Below, one piece after another: positions 23,965-30,261 of a stretch of 39,713 bases of DNA. The position numbers were made by a program, and so were the translations under genes. The stretch spans positions 1 to 39,713 of the forward strand of contig JAZQVO010000013.1 of NCBI GenBank assembly GCA_045631905.1. The letters are read 5' to 3'. This DNA is from HGM04593 sp045631905. Its GTDB lineage: Bacteria; Bacteroidota; Bacteroidia; Bacteroidales; Bacteroidaceae. The notes beneath the pieces were generated by a model that did not search any database, was not told the origin of the DNA, and worked only from the letters and a program-made list of their open reading frames with translations. Within the stretch, counting starts at the first letter, position 1, and the number at the start of each line of letters is the position of its first letter.

Positions 23965-24320
23965 CGTAATGTCTTATAGTGCAGAATGTGTACTGTGATT
24001 GCTGTTGCAAGCGCAATAAACATACATCGGAGCCACAAAGCATCGGCTATGCCGAAGGCGCAGTAGAGCAGTGTGCCCCACAAGAGACATACCGATACAA
24101 TTTTTACACGAAGAGGGATTGCCTTGTTCTCCCTGAAATTCTTTATATATGGCCCGAAATATGGGTGCGACAGCAACCAATTATAGAGCTTTGGTGAGCT
24201 ACGCAAGTATAGCGCGGCCGAAAGAAGCAGAAAAGGGGTGGTGGGGAGTAACGGCAGGAATATTCCTAAAATACCTAAAAAGAGCGATGTGGAGCCCAAG
24301 AATGCCAATATATATTTCAT
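23961..24320 (-). CDS. DUF454/YbaN-family membrane protein
   Basis: The start is taken at the ATG at 24320 (MKYILAFLGSTSLFLG) rather than six codons upstream, giving 119 residues. The family signature LGIFLPLLPTTPFLLLSAALYLRSSP is present, followed by the LLSHPYFGPYIKNFRENKAIPLRVKI segment (two parts) and two more membrane helices at the C-terminus. The family is inner-membrane and of unknown function. It converges on guaD. Confidence 0.9.
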   Translation of the reverse strand: MKYILAFLGSTSLFLGILGIFLPLLPTTPFLLLSAALYLRSSPKLYNWLLSHPYFGPYIKNFRENKAIPLRVKIVSVCLLWGTLLYCAFGIADALWLRCMFIALATAITVHILHYKTLR

Positions 24321-24488
24321 TGTGTTTACATGTAGCATGTGTGTACAAAGTTACTGAAAATATTGCTAAAAAGAGATAAAACTCCTGCTTATGGTTAAAA
24401 ATAGAGGCTTTTTTTTCTTTTTTTCAAAAAAAGTAGTACATTGCAGGTGTTTTAGAAAATCTTATAAGAAACCATAAAATTTACCATT

Positions 24489-24977
24489 ATGAAACGTATG
24501 ATGCTCTTCTTGGTAACTCTGCTTGTGAGCGGTGTTGCCTATGTTAATGCCCAACAGAAAACCGACGACAACATTTATGGTCTTTGGCAATATGTCGAAG
24601 AGCGCATGGCTCCCGACGGCACAATCCAATATGTAGGCAAGCCTATATTCAAAAGCATTAATAAGGATAACAGCTATTTTGCGATGGTGGCTATCACAAT
24701 AGATGTTGCAGCCACAGAAAAATGTGCCGCTTACTCGGCAACCGAAACTTATATCACACAACGTGGTGAGATTGAGTTTCGCGAACCGGGTAACTACATG
24801 GAGTATATATCGGAGCATTTTACAAACCCCGACCTCACAAACACCATCACAAACCTTAAATATGAGTTCAAAGATGCCGAGAAGAAAATTCTTTACATAG
24901 AGTATCTCACCGCAAATAATAACGATACTTGGTTTGGCGAGACTTGGATTAAGGTTCAGCCTCTTGGTGGAAGATAA
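24489..24977 (+). CDS. Secreted DUF4488-like protein
   Basis: The 162-residue protein has a signal peptide (MKRMMLFLVTLLVSGVAYVNA, cleavage before QQK). The mature part begins with IYGLWQYVEERMAPDG, the GxW strand common to lipocalin-like and DUF4488 proteins, and ends with YLTANNNDTWFGETWIKVQP. It looks like a small exported beta-barrel. Family assignment is tentative and function is unknown. It converges on the regulator gene at 25050. Confidence 0.65.
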   Translation: MKRMMLFLVTLLVSGVAYVNAQQKTDDNIYGLWQYVEERMAPDGTIQYVGKPIFKSINKDNSYFAMVAITIDVAATEKCAAYSATETYITQRGEIEFREPGNYMEYISEHFTNPDLTNTITNLKYEFKDAEKKILYIEYLTANNNDTWFGETWIKVQPLGGR

Positions 24978-24996
24978 TGTTTCTCTATATTGCTAA

Positions 24997-25033
24997 ACAA
25001 CAAGCGCGTCTCGGCCGAGACACGCTTGTTGTT
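24997..25033. terminator. Bidirectional terminator closing the iron operon
   Basis: ACAACAAGCGcGTCTCGG and CCGAGACaCGCTTGTTGT form a long stem with one mismatch, between convergent stops at 24977 and 25050. Confidence 0.9.
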
Positions 25034-25049
25034 TCTTCTTTACTCTTTT

Positions 25050-25646
25050 TTAGCTAAAATCGGACATGTCCACAAGTTTATTCATTATGGCGTAGACCGT
25101 GAGGCCGGGGATACTGTTTATGCCTAATTTCTGTGAGATGTTACGGCGGTGCGATATAACGGTGTAAACCGATATGTTAAACTCGTCGGCAATCTCTTTG
25201 TTGGTCTTTCCCTTTGCCACGGCTGCAAGAATGTCGCGCTCGCGCGACGATAGTTCGTTAAGGTCGTTACGGGGCGTTTGCGATGCCTCTTCTATTGCGT
25301 TGCGCAGTTTCTGAATAATGCGCTGTGCGTTGTCGTAAATTCCTATGCAACCATCGTATTGACGTAGCACGCTCTCTTCGTGGCTACCAATCATGAGTGC
25401 TACTATTGTCAGCTCCTCTTTCTCAAAGTATGAACGTATGTCGAAACGCTCGTTGTAGTCGATGACCGAAGGGTTTATTATTACAACGTCTATGTTATTA
25501 CCTGTTGTCGGGTTGTAGTAACCGAGGTTGCTCATTGTTTGCACGATGGAAAAGTCGGGGCAACGGCCTATAATTTCCGCAAGCCCGGCAGCCACAATCT
25601 CCGATGGTTCTACAAGCAGAATTTTGTGTTTTTTTGTTCTATCCAT
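25050..25646 (-). CDS. LuxR-type regulator with degenerate receiver domain
   Basis: The 198-residue protein has an N-terminal receiver-like fold (8-120) and a clear C-terminal LuxR/GerE helix-turn-helix (LSSRERDILAAVAKGKTNKEIADEFNIS, YTVISHRRNISQKLG, about 131-195, given in parts). The receiver lacks its phosphorylation site: the phosphoacceptor position is Asn58 (DVVIINPSV), and the acidic pair near the N-terminus is reduced to Glu13 (LLVEPSE). It therefore cannot work as an ordinary phospho-switch. It overlaps the hemerythrin gene by 8 bases and is last in the feoAB operon, so it may read iron, oxygen or NO through its partner; that is inference. No histidine kinase is nearby. Confidence 0.85.
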   Translation of the reverse strand: MDRTKKHKILLVEPSEIVAAGLAEIIGRCPDFSIVQTMSNLGYYNPTTGNNIDVVIINPSVIDYNERFDIRSYFEKEELTIVALMIGSHEESVLRQYDGCIGIYDNAQRIIQKLRNAIEEASQTPRNDLNELSSRERDILAAVAKGKTNKEIADEFNISVYTVISHRRNISQKLGINSIPGLTVYAIMNKLVDMSDFS

Positions 25647-26340
25647 TGTGCTTTTCCATTATTTCAACAAGGGGTATGAGCAACTTGTTTTCTATGAGAG
25701 AGTGTAGGCGAAGGTCGTTCTCCAGCGTGTATATGTCGCTCAAAATCTCATAGCGCAGAGCTGTTGCATGCTCTTCGGGCAGGTATTTTATGATTATGTT
25801 TTTAAGGTCGTTCAGCTTCTCGTTTATGTTGCTGTGGTTCTCTTCGAACTTGCTTATCTTGTATGGCATGTTCCCTCTATCGCTCTTTTTGAGTACCGTT
25901 TCTATGTAGGGGAACACCACCTCTTCTTCGTATTTAAGGTGATTGTTTACCTCGCTGTCGTAATCGTCGTAAAATCTATCTATGAGGCGACGGCTCACGT
26001 TGTCGAGCTCCTCAACAAGCATGTGTATCTTGTTATGAATAGTGGGGAAACCATGCTCGCTGTAATATTTGTGCGAGGCACGGAGGTATGTGGTTATCTT
26101 TTTTATGTCGTGCTCGTTGAGTGCGCTTGTTTGTGGCTCGTGACAACGATATGTGCATATGTTACAAATCTCCAAAAAGAGGTCGGCCGATATATTGTAG
26201 CTGTTGCACAGCCCTTGAACGGTTACCTCGCCAAAGCCTAAGCGTATGCCGAGGCGTTGCAGTATGGTAAGAAGTTTGTTGTCGGTTGCAACGAGGTCGG
26301 CAACTTTCATGTTTTTTTTATATGTAGTTTTTGTTGTCAT
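25639..26340 (-). CDS. RIC/YtfE-like hemerythrin-domain protein
   Basis: The start is the ATG at 26340 (MTTKTTYKKNMKVADLV), giving 233 residues. An N-terminal ScdA-like domain (MKVADLVATDNKLLTILQRLGI) lacks the usual CysCys pair (GFGEVTV instead). The four-helix domain carries His90, His134-x3-Glu138, His169 and His213-x3-Glu217. Their spacing matches the di-iron site of E. coli YtfE (His84, His129/Glu133, His160, His204/Glu208). Such proteins repair Fe-S clusters after NO or oxidative damage and can deliver iron. It lies 14 bases after feoAB and overlaps a LuxR-type regulator. A sensory role is also possible. Confidence 0.88.
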   Translation of the reverse strand: MTTKTTYKKNMKVADLVATDNKLLTILQRLGIRLGFGEVTVQGLCNSYNISADLFLEICNICTYRCHEPQTSALNEHDIKKITTYLRASHKYYSEHGFPTIHNKIHMLVEELDNVSRRLIDRFYDDYDSEVNNHLKYEEEVVFPYIETVLKKSDRGNMPYKISKFEENHSNINEKLNDLKNIIIKYLPEEHATALRYEILSDIYTLENDLRLHSLIENKLLIPLVEIMEKHNG

Positions 26341-26354
26341 CTCTTTTTCTTGTT

Positions 26355-28748
26355 TTAGAATAGTCCCCCTATGAGGTATGTGAGGTATCCTGCACACCAT
26401 GCTACCGCTGTGTTATACACTATTGAGAATAGTGCCCACCAACGACTGCCTGTCTCGGTGGCTATGGTTGCAACTGTGGCGATGCATGGGAAGAATAGCA
26501 GAATGAATACAAGGAATGCCGCGGCCGAGCGTTGTGTGAAGTCGCCCGAACTTTTAAGGTCCTCTTCGATGCCCTCTTCGGTGTCGCTACTGTAAAGCAC
26601 TCCAAAGGTGCTCACAACAAGCTCTTTTGCAGGTATACTTGTGAGTATAGCCACGCTCGAACGCCAGTTTTGTCCAAGTGGTGCCATGAGTGGCTCCATG
26701 GCGTGTCCGATCATGCCTATGTACGACGATGAGTAGTTGTCTCCTGCTGTCTGCTCTACGGGTGTGGTGCCTATGGCTGTTTCGCCCTCGGGGCGTGGGA
26801 AGTAGCTGAGGAACCATACTACTATTGTGGCTATGAGAATGGTACTGCCTATTTTTCTTATGTATTGTTCACATTTGTCCCACATGTGGCGTACCGTGGC
26901 ACTGAATGTGGGTATGCGGTAGGGTGGCAACTCCATTACAAAAGGTGTCTCGTCTTTCTTGAATTTGGTGTTACGCAGTAATCTTGCCGTGAGTATGGCT
27001 ACTACTATGCCAAGCAGGTACAGGGCTATAAGCACAAGGGGTGCATGGTTGGGGAAAAAGGCACCTGCAAACAATACGAGTACCGGGAGGCGTGCACTGC
27101 ACGACATAAATGGTGTGACGAGTATTGTTATTATGCGACTGCTACGGCTCTCTATGGTGCGTGTGGCAGTTATTGCAGGTACGTTACAACCGAAGCCCAT
27201 GAGCATGGGGATAAACGATTTTCCGTGTAGGCCCATCTTGTGCATCAGGCGGTCCATGATGAAGGCGGCACGCGCCATGTAGCCCGAGTCCTCCATGAGT
27301 GATATAAAGAGGTATAGTATGAGAATCTGTGGTATGAACACTGCCACACTGCCTACACCGCCAATTATACCATCGATAACAAGGTCCTGTATCATGCCTT
27401 CGGGTATGAAACGGCCGGCAAGGTCGCCAAGCAGCCCAAAGAGGTTATCTATCCAATCTTGCGGGTATGCACCAAGCAAGAATACGGCCGAGAACATTAC
27501 CCACATAACAAATATAAATATGGGGAAGCCAAGCCAGCGGTTGGCAACAAGACGGTCTATTCGTCGTGTCTGTTTTTGTGTATCTTTGTCGCCGGGGGTG
27601 TATGTCTCCTGCAAGGCACCGTTTATGAAACCATATTTGGCATCGCTCATGGCTGTCTCTACATCGATGCCGAGGCGTGTGTGTATCTTGCTCGATGCCT
27701 CTTTGGCAATTTTTTGCCACTTGCCGAGCTCTTTGCAATGCGCAAGTTGTGCGGTAGCCTCTTTATCTCCTTCGAGAAGTTTCAACGCCCAATAGCGCAC
27801 GGGAAATTGGTAGGGCAGGTCGCTCGCTTTGTGCATGGCATCGGAGAGTGGTGCAAGCTCGGCTTCTAATGTCTTGCCGTAGTTAATGTGAATGTGTCTT
27901 ATGGTGCTGTTCTTTCCCTCGAAAAGTTCTATTACTATGTCGAGGAGTTTGTCGAGCCCCTTGCCTGTCTTTGCAATAACGGGTACCATGGGTATACCCA
28001 TCATGGCTCCCAAGTGCTCATAATCTATTGTGGCACCGCTTGCAATAAGCTCGTCGTACATGTTGAGTGCAACCACAGTGCGCAGGTTCATGTCTATGAG
28101 CTCGGTGGTGAGGTAGAGGTTACGCTCGATGTTCGATGCTACAACGGAGTTAATTATGATGTCGGGCATCTGCTCGAAAAGGTGACGGCGCACATATATC
28201 TCTTCGGGCGAGTAGGCTGCTATGGAGTATGTTCCGGGCAGGTCGGTGATGTTTATGCGGTAGCCTTTGTAGTTGAAACTACCTGTTTTTGCATCAACTG
28301 TAACACCGCTGTAATTGCCCACATGCTCGTTCTCTCCTGCAAGGGCATTGAACATAGAGGTTTTACCGCTGTTGGGGTTGCCCACTAATGCTACGTTTAT
28401 AACATTGTTCTTCTTTGTGCTCACCTTTCTTTGTGTGCAGTTGCGACAAGCGCAACCGTTGCAGGCATCGCACACCGACATGCAACTGAACGATGGCGAG
28501 GGGGGGAGCTCTTTCTTTGCCTCCTCCTCGGGCAGAACCTCTATCATGTCGGCTTCGTTACGGCGCAAGGAGACGTCGTATCCCATTACATGATATTTTA
28601 CGGGGTCGTGCATGGGGGAGTCGAGAACCGATTTTACCTTCTCTCCTCTCACAAAACCCATCTCCATGATGCGCTTGCGGAAACCTCCGTGTCCCGACAA
28701 ACGTACAATTACAGCTGTTTCGCCATTTTTAAGTTCCGATAGTTTCAT
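26355..28748 (-). CDS. feoAB: FeoA-FeoB fusion ferrous iron transporter
   Basis: This 797-residue protein imports Fe2+. Residues 1-75 are a FeoA (SH3-like) domain (MKLSELKNGETAVIVRLSGH). A Cys-rich linker (89-104: C-x3-C-x2-C-x2-C-x-C-x2-C) joins it to FeoB. The G domain has G1 GNPNSGKT (123-130), G3 DLPG and G4 NMYD. The membrane part has the Gate motifs (SVAVFIPQILILYLFISLMEDSGYMARAAF in parts, GFGCNVPAI, FMSCSARLPVLVLF, CIATVAT). It is first in an operon with a RIC-like protein and a LuxR-type regulator. The promoter at 28865-28896 leads to a leader of about 110 bases with two hairpins; no Fur box was confirmed. Confidence 0.97.
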   Translation of the reverse strand: MKLSELKNGETAVIVRLSGHGGFRKRIMEMGFVRGEKVKSVLDSPMHDPVKYHVMGYDVSLRRNEADMIEVLPEEEAKKELPPSPSFSCMSVCDACNGCACRNCTQRKVSTKKNNVINVALVGNPNSGKTSMFNALAGENEHVGNYSGVTVDAKTGSFNYKGYRINITDLPGTYSIAAYSPEEIYVRRHLFEQMPDIIINSVVASNIERNLYLTTELIDMNLRTVVALNMYDELIASGATIDYEHLGAMMGIPMVPVIAKTGKGLDKLLDIVIELFEGKNSTIRHIHINYGKTLEAELAPLSDAMHKASDLPYQFPVRYWALKLLEGDKEATAQLAHCKELGKWQKIAKEASSKIHTRLGIDVETAMSDAKYGFINGALQETYTPGDKDTQKQTRRIDRLVANRWLGFPIFIFVMWVMFSAVFLLGAYPQDWIDNLFGLLGDLAGRFIPEGMIQDLVIDGIIGGVGSVAVFIPQILILYLFISLMEDSGYMARAAFIMDRLMHKMGLHGKSFIPMLMGFGCNVPAITATRTIESRSSRIITILVTPFMSCSARLPVLVLFAGAFFPNHAPLVLIALYLLGIVVAILTARLLRNTKFKKDETPFVMELPPYRIPTFSATVRHMWDKCEQYIRKIGSTILIATIVVWFLSYFPRPEGETAIGTTPVEQTAGDNYSSSYIGMIGHAMEPLMAPLGQNWRSSVAILTSIPAKELVVSTFGVLYSSDTEEGIEEDLKSSGDFTQRSAAAFLVFILLFFPCIATVATIATETGSRWWALFSIVYNTAVAWCAGYLTYLIGGLF

Positions 28749-28757
28749 ATTTTGTTT

Positions 28758-28788
28758 ACCTCTTTAATAGAGGTTTCGTTTTTACGAA
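28758..28788 (-). promoter_or_regulatory. Leader hairpins just before feoAB
   Basis: Two small stems sit in the leader: ACCTCT/AGAGGT (28758-28774) and TTCGT/ACGAA (28775-28788). The first is only 9 bases before the ATG and could affect translation. No known riboswitch is recognised. Confidence 0.35.
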
Positions 28789-28864
28789 GCAAATTGTGTA
28801 GTATAATATATAATTACCTGTTGTTAAATAGTTAGGCAGTTTTTCTGTCGTTCTATTTATGTTG

Positions 28865-28896
28865 CAAAAATAGTTCTCTTTTTGTACTCTTGCAAT
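28865..28896 (-). promoter_or_regulatory. feoAB operon promoter
   Basis: On the minus strand: ATTG (28893-28896), 20 bases, TATTTTTG (28865-28872). A TTTTTGCAAAAA palindrome lies directly upstream (about 28911-28922) and might be an operator. Confidence 0.6.
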
Positions 28897-28922
28897 AGTA
28901 GTTTTTTGCAAAAACTTACCTT

Positions 28923-29149
28923 CTGTTAATTATTAATAACTATTATTGTTTCTATTTTGTGTGCTGTGCATTGTAAAAAGGTGTATGAATTATAAAATCT
29001 TGTTACTCTTTGTGGCTAAATTAGTCTGTTTTTGCGATTGTCGGCCTTGCTGTTTGTGTGTAATTTTGCAACGTAGACGAAGTGATTCGTTTTTGTTTTT
29101 TTCATAGTAAGAAGTTATTTTATTGGCTTCTAAGTAATTGTAATTATCC
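28923..29149. other. Intergenic stretch upstream of the feoAB promoter
   Basis: No gene is supported. It contains one plus-strand promoter-like site (TTG at 29038-29040, 20 bases, TAATTTTG at 29061-29068) followed at once by a 5-pair hairpin (ACGAA/TTCGT, 29077-29090) and a T-rich run, so any transcript would be very short. Confidence 0.3.
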
Positions 29150-29190
29150 CAAAGAGGTGGCTGCCACGCGCGTGACAGCCACCTCTCTTT
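29150..29190 (-). terminator. Terminator after the His/Pro-repeat gene
   Basis: AAAGAGGTGGCTG and CAGCCACCTCTCTTT arms enclose a second GC-rich palindrome (CACGCGCGTG). Position fits the stop at 29233. Confidence 0.85.
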
Positions 29191-29232
29191 GTTTAAGTAC
29201 GAATTTGTTTATTTTTATGCTTTGTTAATGGT

Positions 29233-29787
29233 TTAGTTTGCCAAGAGCGATATAAGGCCTATAACTCCTATGGCTACTGCTGTTGCGTTTGCAACGTCGT
29301 TGTCGCAGTGGTGTACCACATGTACAAGGGGCGCAGGGCGATGTACCACATGTACAGGGGGCGCAGGGCGATGTACCACATGTACGGGAGGTGCAGGGTG
29401 GTGTACCACATGTACGGGAGGCGCGGGCTTGTGTACCACATGTACGGGAGGCGCGGGCTTGTGAACCACTGCCGGGCGAGGTGCAGGCTTGTGCACTTGG
29501 TTCTGTGGGCGAGGTGCAGGCTTGCTGTTTACCACTTGTGGTTTCTCTTTGTGGTTTACTTTGTTCACCTTCATCTCTTTGTTGCGGTTGTTGTTCTGTC
29601 TGCTTTCCACTCTCACTCTGCGGTCGCCACCTCTTTGGGGCTCTGCCGCCATGCTGTTTGTGGGGAGTGTGAGGCCGGCAATTATGGTACCTGCAAATAA
29701 TATTCTTTTTACGTTGCGTTTAATCTCTTCGTTCGAGAAAATGAAAGATCTGTTTTTCTTCTCTTCGTTTCTTACTGACTGTTTCAT
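29233..29787 (-). CDS. Exported His/Pro-rich tandem-repeat protein
   Basis: The start is the ATG at 29787 (MKQSVRNEEKK), giving 184 residues. A hydrophobic segment (RILFAGTIIAGLTLPTNSMAA, about 29-49) is a late signal peptide or anchor. A basic Asn/Arg/Lys-rich stretch follows, then tandem 10-residue repeats of the type HKPAPPVHVV (five close copies plus degenerate ones). The protein ends with a hydrophobic helix (ATAVAIGVIGLISLLAN). It is not a recognised family. The regular His spacing could bind metal, and Pro-Ala repeats often span the cell wall or periplasm; both are inference. It lies next to the iron operon but has its own promoter and terminator. Confidence 0.7.
   Translation of the reverse strand: MKQSVRNEEKKNRSFIFSNEEIKRNVKRILFAGTIIAGLTLPTNSMAAEPQRGGDRRVRVESRQNNNRNKEMKVNKVNHKEKPQVVNSKPAPRPQNQVHKPAPRPAVVHKPAPPVHVVHKPAPPVHVVHHPAPPVHVVHRPAPPVHVVHRPAPLVHVVHHCDNDVANATAVAIGVIGLISLLAN
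29312..29491 (-). repeat. 30-base tandem repeat (minisatellite), six units
   Basis: Units begin at 29312, 29342, 29372, 29402, 29432 and 29462, each opening tgtaccacatgtac (the sixth is degenerate). Units four and five are identical. They are back to back with no spacers and encode the His/Pro repeats in frame, so copy number can change without a frameshift. Confidence 0.9.
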
Positions 29788-29842
29788 AATCGTAAATTTT
29801 AAAAGGTTCAACTTTGTTTTTTCTTTGTTGTTTCTGTGTCAG

Positions 29843-29873
29843 CAAAAGTATAGATGAAAAAACACCCCTGCAA
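29843..29873 (-). promoter_or_regulatory. Promoter of the His/Pro-repeat gene
   Basis: On the minus strand: TTG (29871-29873), 20 bases, TACTTTTG (29843-29850). The -33 box lies within the terminator of the upstream operon. Confidence 0.6.
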
Positions 29874-29899
29874 CATTAATTTCCTAATCGTTGCAGGGG
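29865..29899 (-). terminator. Terminator of the sialic acid operon
   Basis: CCCCTGCAAC and GTTGCAGGGG form a 10-pair stem; on the minus strand a GTTTTTTC run follows. Confidence 0.88.
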
Positions 29900-29936
29900 G
29901 TTTCCCTATTTGAAGGAGGATTTTTCCCGCTCCTCT

Positions 29937-30257
29937 TTATATTGTTTGTTCTGTATCGGTTGTTGCAACAACCTCTATCCCGTTAAAGGTGTCGGCGAGT
30001 GCATCGCAGAGCGGTGTCTCATCTTCGGTCTTTACACATAGTACAATGTGACCGCTCTTTGTTGTGTCCATGCCTATAAGCAGGCCTAAATGTGTGGTGT
30101 CGCCTGCAAGTGCATTTATAATTACACTTGTGGGTATGTTTAACAAGTGTTCGTCGTTGCTTACTCGGTGCATCTTTTCGGCAACAGCGAGTATCATCTC
30201 TTTTACTGCTGTGAGCTCTCTCTCCGTGCCAAATATGTATAGCAATTTGGTTGTCAT
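29937..30257 (-). CDS. Small hypothetical protein at the end of the sialic acid operon
   Basis: I do not recognise this 106-residue protein (MTTKLLYIFGTERELTAVKEMI onward). It has no signal peptide. It looks like a small alpha/beta domain, with strands LLYIFG, GLLIGMD and HIVLCVKTED. It begins 4 bases after the symporter stop, so it is translated from the same transcript, and the operon terminator follows. A regulatory or accessory role for the transporter is possible but unsupported. The Leu/Ile/Thr pattern does not suggest a shadow frame. Confidence 0.6.
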   Translation of the reverse strand: MTTKLLYIFGTERELTAVKEMILAVAEKMHRVSNDEHLLNIPTSVIINALAGDTTHLGLLIGMDTTKSGHIVLCVKTEDETPLCDALADTFNGIEVVATTDTEQTI

Positions 30258-30261
30258 GCTT

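Noticed and set aside
29312..29491. Possible CRISPR array, because of regular 30-base repeats
   Set aside because: The repeats are contiguous with no spacers and encode an in-frame protein repeat.
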